The notes: generated from the letters alone by a model not told the origin. Shown: positions 52,252 through 61,319, counted from the first letter of the stretch. The stretch is 64,000 nucleotides of DNA from Clostridiales bacterium UBA2432 (GCA_002342805.1 DDQW01000016.1:24639-88638); one strand, 5' to 3'. A program made the numbers and translations.

Positions 52252-53304
52252 TTATGCTTTTTGGGGAAACCATCCTCTTGTATTATTGGCAAACTTCACT
52301 AGCATTAACATAACAGGCACTTCAACAAGTACACCCACAATTGTAGCTAATGCTACCGGACTATCGGCACCAAAGAGAGCAATGGCTACTGCAACCGCTA
52401 ATTCAAAGAAGTTTGAAGCACCAATCATTCCTGCCGGTGCTGCAATATCATGGGATAGTCTTAATGCACGGCTGGCTCCATAGGCAATACCAAAAATGAG
52501 CACCGTCTGAATGGTTAGAGGTATTGCTATAAGAAGAATATGCAAGGGATTTTCTAAAATAACATGCCCTTGAAATGAAAAAATCAGCACAAGGGTTACA
52601 AGTAATCCTCCAATGGTTACATTATTAAACTTTGGTAAAAAGGTATTTGTAAAATAGGCTTCGCCTTTATTCTTAATCATTGTATTTCGGGTAATAACAC
52701 CACCTGCAAGGGGAATGACGACAAAGAGCACAACGGAAAGAATTAATGTTGCCCAAGGAACTTCAAATCCACTAACGCCAAGTAAAAACGCTACAATGGG
52801 TGTAAAGGCAACAAGGATAATCAAATCGTTGGTCGCTACTTGAACCACCGTGTAAGCCGGGTTTCCTTTGGTTAAATGACTCCAAACAAAAACCATGGCT
52901 GTACAAGGTGCTGCTCCTAAAAGTACTGCTCCGGCTAAATAATCTGATGCTAAATTACTAGGGATAATCCCACTAAAAATAACATTAAAAAATAGATAAG
53001 CTATACCAAACATAGTAAATGGTTTAATTAACCAGTTCACTATCCATGTAACAAATAATCCTTTGGGACTTTTTCCGACATTTTTTACACTCTTAAAATC
53101 AACCTTCATCATCATTGGATAGATCATTAACCAGATCAATATTGCGATTGGAATAGATACATTGGCAAATTCAAATCGGCCTAAAAACTCCGGTATGATG
53201 GGTAAATATCTGCCGATGAGAACCCCTGCAACCATACAAAGTGCAACCCATAGTGTCAAATACCGCTCAAAAAAACTGATACCTTCTAATTTTTGTTTAC
53301 TCAT
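52252..53304 (-). CDS. acr3: Arsenite efflux carrier, ACR3 family
   Basis: A 350-residue membrane protein with ten predicted helices. It starts 'ISFFERYLTLWVALCMVAGV' and contains the conserved essential Cys in 'GAAPCTAMVFVWS' (about residue 134) and 'IGASNFFELAVAVAIALFG'. It expels arsenite (and possibly antimonite). AGGG precedes the ATG. It directly follows the ArsR-type regulator and is presumably controlled by it. Confidence 0.95.
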   Translation of the reverse strand: MSKQKLEGISFFERYLTLWVALCMVAGVLIGRYLPIIPEFLGRFEFANVSIPIAILIWLMIYPMMMKVDFKSVKNVGKSPKGLFVTWIVNWLIKPFTMFGIAYLFFNVIFSGIIPSNLASDYLAGAVLLGAAPCTAMVFVWSHLTKGNPAYTVVQVATNDLIILVAFTPIVAFLLGVSGFEVPWATLILSVVLFVVIPLAGGVITRNTMIKNKGEAYFTNTFLPKFNNVTIGGLLVTLVLIFSFQGHVILENPLHILLIAIPLTIQTVLIFGIAYGASRALRLSHDIAAPAGMIGASNFFELAVAVAIALFGADSPVALATIVGVLVEVPVMLMLVKFANNTRGWFPQKA

Positions 53305-53322
53305 AAATCATCCCTCCAAATT

Positions 53323-53631
53323 TTACGTACACATCGTATACGTTTTATAATCTTTTGATTTTTCTAACATATCATCTAATAGATTTTTGGCCATTCCACA
53401 GCCGGATTCTGACAAACTATAATATGTCCATTTTCCGTCTTTTCGACTGCTTACAATGCCACTATCTAATAAGATTTTCATATGATGTGATAAAGTTGAT
53501 TGTGCAACCGGAACTTCTTCAAGTAATGTACAGGCACACTTTTCACCTGTTCTAAGCGAGTTAATGATGCATAATCTACTTTCATCGCAAAACGCTTTGA
53601 ATATTTCTTCTATTCGTTTAAAATCTTCCAT
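53323..53631 (-). CDS. arsR: ArsR-family metalloregulator
   Basis: 102 residues: a winged helix with the arsenic-site motif 'EKCACTLLE' (Cys32 and Cys34, in the alpha-3 position of classic ArsR), recognition helix 'QSTLSHHMKILLDSGIV', and further Cys near the C-terminus ('SGCGM', 'TMCT'). It should repress the operon until As(III) binds. ATG 53631 follows AAAGGGG; a TTG six bases earlier is less likely. First gene of arsR-acr3. Confidence 0.93.
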   Translation of the reverse strand: MEDFKRIEEIFKAFCDESRLCIINSLRTGEKCACTLLEEVPVAQSTLSHHMKILLDSGIVSSRKDGKWTYYSLSESGCGMAKNLLDDMLEKSKDYKTYTMCT

Positions 53632-53656
53632 AGGCAACCCCTTTCGTATCTATCAT

Positions 53657-53692
53657 TATCGATATATTAACACACACATCGATAGTTGTCAA
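53657..53692 (-). promoter_or_regulatory. arsR promoter with two ATCGAT palindromes
   Basis: Minus strand TTGACA (53687-53692), 17-bp spacer, TAATAT (53664-53669). TATCGATA-type palindromes at 53657-53664 and 53677-53684 are two helical turns apart, one in the spacer and one covering the start site: a plausible ArsR operator. Confidence 0.65.
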
Positions 53693-53717
53693 TGTGTGTG
53701 GAGTATCTAAGGAAACT

Positions 53718-53951
53718 ATGATAAAATATATGGGAGAAGGTTCCGGTATAAAAGGCACCTTGTTGGCAATTTTTATTGGCGCCTGGTCAACAACAAAGAT
53801 TCCCATGTTTTTATTTGAACTTTCATCACTCGGCTCCGCATTTGCTATAACTCGACTTATGATAAACATCCCCGGTATTATCATTATTGCACTGATATTA
53901 AATCGATTGATTTCTGATGATGAAGTCAAAATAATTTATGAAAAGGAGTGA
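53718..53951 (+). pseudogene. Remnant of an ArsP/YraQ-family permease
   Basis: A 77-codon frame whose product joins 'GEGSGIKGTLLAI' directly to 'FIGAWSTTKIPMFLFE' and ends 'INIPGIIIIALIL'-like. In intact permeases (about 300 residues or more) these blocks are separated by a segment containing a conserved 'GP.Y.AFP' helix, and several helices precede them. So the N-terminal part is missing and an internal deletion has removed one or two helices. Its location beside arsR-acr3 suggests a decayed metalloid permease. The frame stays open, so a small membrane protein is not excluded. It precedes a stress-protein gene by five bases. Confidence 0.6.
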
Positions 53952-53956
53952 AATTT

Positions 53957-54829
53957 ATGTTTAAAAAGATGATTATTGCATCAGAGATTTCAAAAGGTGA
54001 ATTTGATATTATTCAACGTATACAAGGGCTCAAAAAATTTGGAGCCAAAGAGTGCCTACTTGTACAATATCTCAATTCTAACGAAGCAAAATCAACCATT
54101 TCTTCTTTTGTCACAGATATTTTAGATGATAAGTTAAATAAACAAAAAGCTCTCTTAACTCAGTTAGGATTTGCTGTTGAGACACGAAGAATCTCAGGTG
54201 ATATGAAACACGAAATCAATAAAATTGCCGTGGAAGAAAATGGCTCTCTCATTGTTGCCGGGGCTTCTGAACACACAATGATTGGCGAAATGTTCTTTGC
54301 CGGTGTTGCCCATGATGTGATTTATAAGGCCACAAAACCCGTTTTATTGGTTCGCGTTTCCGATCAAGCTGTTTCACCTTCAGATAAAACTTTAGATTAT
54401 GATATAGCTGAGCACATTCTCTTTCCTACTGATTTTTCTAACAATGCGTCTACAGCCTTTCATTATATACAAGACATGGTCAAAAAAGGGGCAAAAAAAG
54501 TCACCCTAGTTCACGTACAGGACAAATCTAAGTTTGATCCTCATTTATTGGACCAATTAGATGATTTTAATAAAACCGATATGAAGCGCCTTGAACATCT
54601 AAAACAAGAACTTCTCAATGCAAATGATGTTGAAGTAAATATAGAACTTCTCTATGGGTCTCCTGCTTCAGAATTGCTCACATTAATCAAGGCTTTAAAC
54701 ATTTCCTTAGTCGTCATGGGTAGTCAAGGTAGAGGCTTTATTCGAGAACTCTATTTAGGTAGTTTGAGTCACAACATTGCACGTCACTCCTCTGCTTCTG
54801 TTTTACTCATACCTGCAGACAGAAACTAA
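53957..54829 (+). CDS. Tandem universal stress protein (UspA family)
   Basis: A 290-residue protein made of two Usp domains (about 1-135 and 145-290). The second has the nucleotide-binding pattern 'VMGSQGRGFIRELYLGSLSHNI' (G-x2-G-x9-G-S); the first is less conserved ('VAGASEHTMIGEMFFAGVAHDV'). Such proteins bind ATP and support stress survival; the specific role is unknown. ATG 53957 has AAGGAG ahead. Confidence 0.88.
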   Translation: MFKKMIIASEISKGEFDIIQRIQGLKKFGAKECLLVQYLNSNEAKSTISSFVTDILDDKLNKQKALLTQLGFAVETRRISGDMKHEINKIAVEENGSLIVAGASEHTMIGEMFFAGVAHDVIYKATKPVLLVRVSDQAVSPSDKTLDYDIAEHILFPTDFSNNASTAFHYIQDMVKKGAKKVTLVHVQDKSKFDPHLLDQLDDFNKTDMKRLEHLKQELLNANDVEVNIELLYGSPASELLTLIKALNISLVVMGSQGRGFIRELYLGSLSHNIARHSSASVLLIPADRN

Positions 54830-54850
54830 TTTTTAATGTTTTTTTCACAA

Positions 54851-54897
54851 AAAAAGGCTACGCACCAACTAAATAGTGCGTAGCCTCTTCTTTTTTC
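54851..54897. terminator. Bidirectional terminator between usp and glnN
   Basis: AGGCTACGCAC pairs with GTGCGTAGCCT over a ten-base loop; A-rich left flank and T-rich right flank. Confidence 0.92.
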
Positions 54898-54916
54898 TGA
54901 TTTTTATATGCGTATA

Positions 54917-57004
54917 TTATACTCTAAATAATAAATCTGAATATGTTGGGAATGGCCAGAATTCTTCAGAAACAATTGTCTCTAATTCATCACATGGCTT
55001 GCGTAAGGCTTCCATCGCCGGGAAAACTTCAAACTTATAGGCATATGCTTGTTTTTCAAAATCTTCGATTTCATGATGAACACGGTTGACCATAGTATCA
55101 AGTTCATCGACTTTGTCATTCGCTTCTTTCACTAAATTTGACATTCTTTCAACCAATGCTGTTTGAACAGAGACATCTGCACTTGGAACAGCTGATTTTA
55201 TAGAAAGAATTGTATTTGATAAGGCACCCATATATTCCATAACCGCAGGTAAAATCTCACGTTTTGCAATCTCAACCATTGTTAATGCTTCGATATTAAT
55301 GTTTTTAGAATATTCTTCAAACATAATTTCTTGACGAGCAGTCACTTCTTGTTGACTAAATACAGAATGTTTTGCGAACATTTCAACATATTCCGGTCGA
55401 TTAAAGACACTAATTGCTTCCGGTGTTGTCTTGATGTTTGGAAGACCACGGCGTTCTGCTTCATCTACCCAATCTTCTGAATAACCATCACCGTTAAAGA
55501 TGACATCATAATGATCTTTAACCAATTCTTCAAGTATATGGCTTAACTCAAGTTCAAAGTTTTCCACACCTTCTAATCGGTCCGCAATACGAGATAAGAC
55601 TTCCGCTAAAATTGTATTTAAAACAATACTTGGACCTGAAATTGACTGGTTTGAACCAACCATTCTAAATTCAAAGCGATTACCGGTAAAAGCAAAGGGT
55701 GATGTTCTATTACGATCTGTAACATCTTTTGGAAAATCAGGTAATGTCGTCACACCCAACTTCATTGTTTCCGCTTCTTTACTCGATGTTAATGCACCTG
55801 CTTTGATTTGTTCAATGATATCTGTTAATTGTTCACCTAAGAATATAGAAATAATCGCAGGCGGTGCTTCATTCGCCCCTAAGCGATGTTCATTCCCGGC
55901 ATTGGCAGCAGATAGTCTTAATAAAGGCGCATATTCATCAACTGCTGCTATAATAGCTACTAGGAAAGTTAAAAATTGAGCATTTGAATGCGGTGTTTTT
56001 CCAGGTGATAATAAGTTTGCAGTTGGAGTACTAATGGACCAGTTATTATGTTTCCCTGAACCGTTTACTCCTGCAAATGGTTTTTCATGTAACAAACATG
56101 CCAATTCATGATGTTGTGCCACTTTTGTTATCGTATCCATAACCAGCTGATTATGGTCAGTTGCAATATTTGCTGTTGTAAAAATCGGAGCCATCTCATG
56201 TTGCGCGGGAGCCACTTCATTATGTTTTGTTTTTGAAGTAATACCTAACTTCCATAATTCAACATCAATTTCCTTCATAAATGCAGAAATACGTTCTTTG
56301 ATACTACCAAAATAGTGATCATCTAATTCTTGACCTTTTGGTGGCATTGCACCAAATAGTGTTCTGCCTGTAAAAATCAAGTCTTTACGTTGCTGATATA
56401 AACGTTTGTCAATTAAAAAATACTCTTGTTCCGGCCCTAGAGTTGTCATGACCTTCTTAGTTTCTTTATCTCCGAACAAACGTAATATTCTAAGTGCTTG
56501 TTTATCAATAGCTTCCATTGAGCGTAATAAAGGTGTCTTCTTATCAAGCGCTTCTCCACTATATGAACAAAACGCTGTTGGAATACACAAGGTATCATCT
56601 TTTAAAAAGGCTGGTGATGTTGCGTCCCAAGCAGTATATCCTCTTGCTTCAAAAGTTGCTCGTAGTCCACCATTTGGAAAGGACGACGCATCTGGTTCTC
56701 CCTGAATCAATTGCTTTCCGGAAAATTCCATAATAACCGAACCATCTCCGGTTGGCTCAATAAATGAGTCATGTTTTTCTGCAGTCTTACCTGTCATTGG
56801 CTGAAACCAATGTGTGTAATGTGTTGCACCCTTTTCGATTGCCCAATCTTTCATCGCGTTTGCAACAACATCTGCTACGTCTTCTGTTAAACGTTCACCT
56901 AAATCCATCGTTCTCTTTAACGCCTTATACGTATCTTTTGGAAGACGCTCTCTCATTACTACATCATTAAATACATTTTTTCCAAAAATTTCAGTTACAT
57001 TCAT
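54917..57004 (-). CDS. glnN: Glutamine synthetase type III
   Basis: A 695-residue enzyme of the GSIII class, much longer than GSI. Hallmarks: 'HYTHWFQPMTG', 'DGSVIMEFSGKQLIQGEPDASSFP' (its opening), 'GPEQEYFLID' metal site, 'NEVAPAQHEMAPIF', 'NGSGKHNNWSIST', and 'RTSPFAFTGNRFEFRMVGS'. It makes glutamine from glutamate, ammonia and ATP. ATG 57004 has AAGGAGG. It has its own promoter and an attenuated leader, and follows an ANTAR regulator gene. Confidence 0.97.
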   Translation of the reverse strand: MNVTEIFGKNVFNDVVMRERLPKDTYKALKRTMDLGERLTEDVADVVANAMKDWAIEKGATHYTHWFQPMTGKTAEKHDSFIEPTGDGSVIMEFSGKQLIQGEPDASSFPNGGLRATFEARGYTAWDATSPAFLKDDTLCIPTAFCSYSGEALDKKTPLLRSMEAIDKQALRILRLFGDKETKKVMTTLGPEQEYFLIDKRLYQQRKDLIFTGRTLFGAMPPKGQELDDHYFGSIKERISAFMKEIDVELWKLGITSKTKHNEVAPAQHEMAPIFTTANIATDHNQLVMDTITKVAQHHELACLLHEKPFAGVNGSGKHNNWSISTPTANLLSPGKTPHSNAQFLTFLVAIIAAVDEYAPLLRLSAANAGNEHRLGANEAPPAIISIFLGEQLTDIIEQIKAGALTSSKEAETMKLGVTTLPDFPKDVTDRNRTSPFAFTGNRFEFRMVGSNQSISGPSIVLNTILAEVLSRIADRLEGVENFELELSHILEELVKDHYDVIFNGDGYSEDWVDEAERRGLPNIKTTPEAISVFNRPEYVEMFAKHSVFSQQEVTARQEIMFEEYSKNINIEALTMVEIAKREILPAVMEYMGALSNTILSIKSAVPSADVSVQTALVERMSNLVKEANDKVDELDTMVNRVHHEIEDFEKQAYAYKFEVFPAMEALRKPCDELETIVSEEFWPFPTYSDLLFRV

Positions 57005-57042
57005 AATATCCTCCTTGCGATTCCACATTCATAAACTATAAC

Positions 57043-57077
57043 AAAAAAGGCGTGCTCAAGAAAGCCTTGAGAACGCC
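57043..57077 (-). terminator. Leader attenuator of glnN
   Basis: GGCGTTCTCAAG and CTTGAGCACGCC pair (one mismatch) around a short loop, followed by TTTTTTG on the minus strand. It lies inside the glnN leader, 39 bp before the start codon, and overlaps the ANTAR-type hairpin. Confidence 0.88.
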
Positions 57078-57088
57078 ATTGTTCCAAA
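57066..57088 (-). promoter_or_regulatory. ANTAR-type P2 hairpin overlapping the attenuator
   Basis: Minus strand GAAC-AATGGC-GTTC: a stem extended by wobble and A-U pairs, capped by a hexaloop with A at position 1 and G at position 4, the signature recognised by ANTAR proteins. Its 3' arm is the 5' arm of the terminator, so stabilising it would allow read-through. A partner P1 hairpin with the same loop is not evident; a GGGC-N5-GCCC hairpin at 57109-57121 occupies that place. Confidence 0.6.
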
Positions 57089-57135
57089 ACAAAACACAAA
57101 TATGACTTGGGCAATTCGCCCTCTTACTAGTAAAT

Positions 57136-57164
57136 ATAATAACATACAACGCCTCTTAATGCAA
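57136..57164 (-). promoter_or_regulatory. Sigma-A promoter of glnN
   Basis: Minus strand TTGCAT, 17-bp spacer, TATTAT, in the gap after the ANTAR gene, giving a leader of roughly 125 bases. Confidence 0.65.
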
Positions 57165-57203
57165 GTTCAAAATTTAAAAAATTATTTATCTGTCATTTCT
57201 CAA

Positions 57204-57776
57204 TTATTTCTTATATATTCTGATAATTATCTCTGCCACTTTAACTTTTGATAATCCTTTGTCCATACTTTTCTTTTGAATCTTTCGGTGCGCTTCTTCT
57301 TCAGTTAAATCAAGATACTTTATCAAATATCTTTTTGCTTCATCAATAACTTCCTGCTGGTTCTTTTTTTCCTTGATCTGTACAACTTCTTGTTCTAAAG
57401 AAAGAATGCTTTTTGATGTTTTTGCAAGTAGAGAAATTGTATTCATCAAAACTTCTCGTCCACAGGGTTTTACAATACTCGTAAAAATTGGCTCTTGATT
57501 CAAATTAACATAGTGTTCGACATCTGTTGCATGAATAAGAGCGACAACCGGACACACTTTTTCTGCCAGGATCGTCTCAGAAATCTCGTAGCCTTTCATC
57601 CCCTTCATTCGGTCGTCGATTATAGCAATATCCGGATAAACCGTATGAATCTTTCGCAATAGGTCATAAGCATCTGTTGTTTCACCAACAACTTGCATAC
57701 CATTTTCTTGTAAAAATTGGGTCAGCTGCGTTATTATTTTATTGTTACTTGAGCCAATCATGACTCTTATCCCCAT
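57204..57776 (-). CDS. nitR: ANTAR-domain antiterminator (NitR-like)
   Basis: 190 residues: a receiver-like domain (1-120), a coiled coil (about 115-135), and an ANTAR RNA-binding domain ('KRYLIKYLDLTEEEAHRKIQKKSMDKGL' core near 145-172). The receiver keeps Asp54/55 and the Lys of 'IVKPCG' but has 'IGSSNN' where the acidic pocket should be, so ordinary phosphorylation is doubtful. A nitR gene downstream of glnA is known in solvent-producing Clostridium. The probable target is the glnN leader immediately downstream. ATG 57776 with AGGTGA is chosen over a GTG at 57785. Confidence 0.87.
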   Translation of the reverse strand: MGIRVMIGSSNNKIITQLTQFLQENGMQVVGETTDAYDLLRKIHTVYPDIAIIDDRMKGMKGYEISETILAEKVCPVVALIHATDVEHYVNLNQEPIFTSIVKPCGREVLMNTISLLAKTSKSILSLEQEVVQIKEKKNQQEVIDEAKRYLIKYLDLTEEEAHRKIQKKSMDKGLSKVKVAEIIIRIYKK

Positions 57777-57814
57777 ATATCTCACCTACTTATGAAGAAA
57801 CTTGATGAATACGA

Positions 57815-59149
57815 CTAGTATCTTGATATATAACGTTCAACTTCCCAATCATGGACAATGGATATATAATCTGTCCACTCATTAATCTTTGCACGTTTAT
57901 AGTTTTCATAAACATCACCCAAAACATTTTTAACCAGGGCGTCCTTATCCATTTCAACAACTGCATCTTTGAGTGTTTTGGGCAAAGTGTTCTCAAAATC
58001 GAACGGGTGAACAGCTTCCGACAGATCTTGAGCCGACATTGGTTCATCCGACTTCAGATTATTTCGTATACCTTCTAAACCGGCTTCAACCATAGCAGCA
58101 ATCGCAAGATAAGGATTACACGATGGATCCGGGCTTCGATATTCAATGGATGTCCTATTCCCACGTGCTGCCGGAATACGAACTAAGGGACTATTATTCG
58201 ACCTCGACCATCCAATTCGAATAGGCGCTTCAAAACCTGTAACCAATCGCTTGTAAGAGTTGATTGTGGGATTTGTCACTGCCGTGATTCCTTTTGCATG
58301 CTTAAGCAGGCCTCCAATGAATGCATGACCGTCTTTAGACAGATTATACGTTTCCTTAGCATCATAAAAAACATTTTCGCCAGAATCCTTATACTCTAAT
58401 GTCATAAGCGTATGCATGCCTGAACCATTTATGTTATGCAAGGGTTTAGGCATAAACGTTGCATGAAGACCGTGCTTTTGCGCAACAACTTTCACGACCA
58501 ATTTGAACGTCACGATATTATCAACCGTTTCAAGCAAATCACCCATTTCAAAATCAATCTCATGTTGACCGGGAGCAACCTCATGATGGGACGCAGCTAT
58601 TTTAAAATCCATATCTTGTAGCGTAAGGACAATATCTCTTCGAACATTTTCACCTAAGTCTATTGGCCCCAAATCAAAGTAACCTGCCTTATCATGGGTC
58701 GTTGTTGTCGGATCCCCATTTTCATCTGTATGGAACAAGAAAAATTCAAATTCGGGCCCTACTTTTACACGGTATCCCATCGCATCTGCCTTTTCAACCG
58801 TCTTTTTCAGTACATATCGTGGGTCCCCCGTAAAGGGTTGTCCGTCTGCTTTAACAATATCACAGATTAATCTCGCCACTTTTCCTTGATGCGGTCTCCA
58901 TGGAAAGATTTGAAAAGTTGACAAATCCGGACGAAGATACATATCTGCTTCTTCAACACGATATAAACCTTCAATTGATGAACCGTCAAACATAATTTCA
59001 CCTGCTAGGGCTCTTTCAAGTTGTTCAACAGTAATAGCAACATTTTTTAGAGTTCCGAAGATATCTACAAATTGTAATCGAATAAACTTCACGTCTTCAT
59101 CAAATACAATTCGACGAATTTCTTCATTAGAATACATCTTAGCACTCAT
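57815..59149 (-). CDS. glnA: Glutamine synthetase type I
   Basis: A 444-residue GSI-alpha, the Gram-positive length without the adenylylation insert. Motifs: 'FDGSSIEGL' opening, 'GPEFEFFLF', 'EVAPGQHEIDFE', 'NINGSGMHTLMT', 'RNNSPLVRIPAARG'-type ATP region and 'IEYRSPDPSCNPYLAIAAM'. It assimilates ammonia. GGAGG precedes the ATG; the gene follows dapL by 27 bp and is followed by nitR. Confidence 0.97.
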   Translation of the reverse strand: MSAKMYSNEEIRRIVFDEDVKFIRLQFVDIFGTLKNVAITVEQLERALAGEIMFDGSSIEGLYRVEEADMYLRPDLSTFQIFPWRPHQGKVARLICDIVKADGQPFTGDPRYVLKKTVEKADAMGYRVKVGPEFEFFLFHTDENGDPTTTTHDKAGYFDLGPIDLGENVRRDIVLTLQDMDFKIAASHHEVAPGQHEIDFEMGDLLETVDNIVTFKLVVKVVAQKHGLHATFMPKPLHNINGSGMHTLMTLEYKDSGENVFYDAKETYNLSKDGHAFIGGLLKHAKGITAVTNPTINSYKRLVTGFEAPIRIGWSRSNNSPLVRIPAARGNRTSIEYRSPDPSCNPYLAIAAMVEAGLEGIRNNLKSDEPMSAQDLSEAVHPFDFENTLPKTLKDAVVEMDKDALVKNVLGDVYENYKRAKINEWTDYISIVHDWEVERYISRY

Positions 59150-59176
59150 TATTCTCCTCCTTTAGCATTGCTTCAT

Positions 59177-60415
59177 TTAGAATATAAATTCGACGTCTGA
59201 TAGACGACGATAAATCTCATCCATAACAAGGCCTTCTTCATGTTCGTTAACAGACAAGAAGGTTACTGAAAATCTTACATAAGCACCTGCATCGTCCCAT
59301 GGAACTGTTGATATCAACTTTTCTTTAATCAGATACTGAGAAAAGTCTTCAGCTGTCTTAAACTTCGCTCCACCTTTTACCCCTTTTGGTATTGCTACGT
59401 AAAGATAAAATGAGCCTTTTGGCTTTTTAACTTTAAAACCAAGATTTGACAAAACTTCAACAAGTAAGTCATGTCGTCTGGAATATTTTGCTGCCGTCTC
59501 TTCCGTGATTTCAGGATGATCTAATGCATAGATTGCCGCCTTTTGGATTGCCTTAAACTGTCCTGAATCATTATTATCTTTTACCGATGCAAACGCAGCA
59601 ACGACTTTTTTATTACCCACAACATAGGCCATTCTCCATCCCGTCATATTATAGGCTTTTGAGAGAGAATGAATTTCAACGCCGACTTTTTTTGCACCCG
59701 GTAAGCTTAAAAAGCTTAAAGGCTGATTTCCGTCAAATGTTAATCCGGCATATGCGGCATCATGTATGATTATCAAATCATTGTCTTTTGCAAATTTTAT
59801 TGCTCGTTTGAAAAATGCTTTTGTTGCTACCGCTCCGGTTGGATTATTGGGATAATTCAAGTAAAGTAACTTGGCTTTTTTCACAACATCCTTAGGGATC
59901 TCATCAAAATCCGGAAGGAATTTATTTTCTTCAAGAAGGGGCATATTATATACATCGCCACCGAGCCATTTTGTCATTGTTCCCATAATTGGATACCCCG
60001 GTACTGTCATTAATGTAATATCTCCCGGATTAATAAATGCTTGAGCCATCATTGCGAGTGCAGGTTTTGATCCAATGGAATGATTGACCTCTGTTTCAGG
60101 ATCAAGTCCTGTCACACCATAAATTCGATCCATATATCTAACAACGGCATCTTTGAATTCTTGAATCCCGTTATCTGCATAATTCCGATTCTCCCACTGA
60201 TTCGCTTCATATGCCAAAGTATCTATGACACCTTGATCCGCTTTAGCATCCGGTTCACCAACACCCATATCAATAAGTTCGAGTTCAGGATGGGCTTTCA
60301 TTGCTTGACCTTTCGCACGTTTGATCTTTTCAAACTTATAAATTACCGTGCTTTTTCCAAATTGTTTTCCACCTATTCGTTCTGCAATTAAATTTTGAAT
60401 ATAACTTTCTGCCAT
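59177..60415 (-). CDS. dapL: LL-diaminopimelate aminotransferase
   Basis: A 412-residue fold type I aminotransferase: 'ELIDMGVGEPDAKAD', 'YLNYPNNPTGAV', 'HDAAYAGLTF' and PLP lysine in 'HSLSKAYNMTGWRMA'. It converts tetrahydrodipicolinate to LL-diaminopimelate in one step, the DapL route found in many Clostridia. Second gene behind dapF (9 bp apart). GGAGG precedes the ATG. Confidence 0.96.
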   Translation of the reverse strand: MAESYIQNLIAERIGGKQFGKSTVIYKFEKIKRAKGQAMKAHPELELIDMGVGEPDAKADQGVIDTLAYEANQWENRNYADNGIQEFKDAVVRYMDRIYGVTGLDPETEVNHSIGSKPALAMMAQAFINPGDITLMTVPGYPIMGTMTKWLGGDVYNMPLLEENKFLPDFDEIPKDVVKKAKLLYLNYPNNPTGAVATKAFFKRAIKFAKDNDLIIIHDAAYAGLTFDGNQPLSFLSLPGAKKVGVEIHSLSKAYNMTGWRMAYVVGNKKVVAAFASVKDNNDSGQFKAIQKAAIYALDHPEITEETAAKYSRRHDLLVEVLSNLGFKVKKPKGSFYLYVAIPKGVKGGAKFKTAEDFSQYLIKEKLISTVPWDDAGAYVRFSVTFLSVNEHEEGLVMDEIYRRLSDVEFIF

Positions 60416-60424
60416 AATTTCCTC

Positions 60425-61258
60425 CTATTTAAACCATACGCCTTTAAAAACAAATTCCGCCGGACCTGTTAGAAACACGTGGTTCGTTTCTTCATTCCAC
60501 TCGATGTCTAAATCGCCTCCGAGTAAATGCACTGTAGCCCGTCTGTCAGTCTTACCATTTAGAACACATGCTACCAGTGTTGCACACGCGCCGGTTCCGC
60601 ATGCCAATGTTTCTCCGCTACCTCGCTCCCAAACACGCATATTGATTTCATTCTTATTAATAACTTGAACAAATTCGATATTGGCTTTTTTAGGGAACTG
60701 CGAATCCACTTCTAATATTTTACCATATTTTTCAACGGCAAAACTATCTGTTTCATTTATATATGTAATTGCATGGGGATTCCCCATGGATACACATGTC
60801 ATTATAAACTGTTTATCTTCTGCTGTCATTAATAAATCCATCACTGGGGACTTTTCTGCAATCACAGGAATCTTTTCTGCTTCCAATATAGGTTCCCCCA
60901 TATCAACTCGAACCGTTTTTACAACTTGACTTTCAATAAACAGTTCTAATGTTTTTATTCCTGCAAGTGTTTCAACCGTAATAACTTCTTTTCCGGTCAT
61001 GTTTTTATCATATACATATTTTCCCACACAGCGAATTGCATTACCACACATTTCTGCCTCTGATCCATCTGCATTAAACATACGCATTCTAAAATCTGCT
61101 GTTTCTGAAGGAAGTATTAATACAATACCATCTCCACCAATACCAAAGTGACGATCACTCATTTGAATCGCTAAATCTTTTGGATCATCAACCTCTTCTG
61201 AAAATCCATTTATATAGATATAATCATTTCCGCAACCGTGCATTTTTGTAAAATTCAT
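60425..61258 (-). CDS. dapF: Diaminopimelate epimerase
   Basis: A 277-residue enzyme with the two catalytic Cys: 'AEMCGNAIRCVG' near residue 71 and 'ETLACGTGACATL' near 220, plus the opening 'FTKMHGCGNDYIYI'. It converts LL- to meso-diaminopimelate for peptidoglycan and lysine, the step after DapL. First gene of the dapF-dapL-glnA-nitR run; GAGG precedes the ATG and a good promoter lies at 61320-61348. Confidence 0.97.
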   Translation of the reverse strand: MNFTKMHGCGNDYIYINGFSEEVDDPKDLAIQMSDRHFGIGGDGIVLILPSETADFRMRMFNADGSEAEMCGNAIRCVGKYVYDKNMTGKEVITVETLAGIKTLELFIESQVVKTVRVDMGEPILEAEKIPVIAEKSPVMDLLMTAEDKQFIMTCVSMGNPHAITYINETDSFAVEKYGKILEVDSQFPKKANIEFVQVINKNEINMRVWERGSGETLACGTGACATLVACVLNGKTDRRATVHLLGGDLDIEWNEETNHVFLTGPAEFVFKGVWFK

Positions 61259-61319
61259 AATTCACCTCAATAAATTTAATCTATTCAAAATTAGTAGTAC
61301 TATTTAATAACACTACTTA

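Noticed and set aside
57109..57121. Canonical ANTAR P1 hairpin
   Set aside because: GGGC-N5-GCCC has a five-base loop without A1/G4; only the second hairpin meets the signature.
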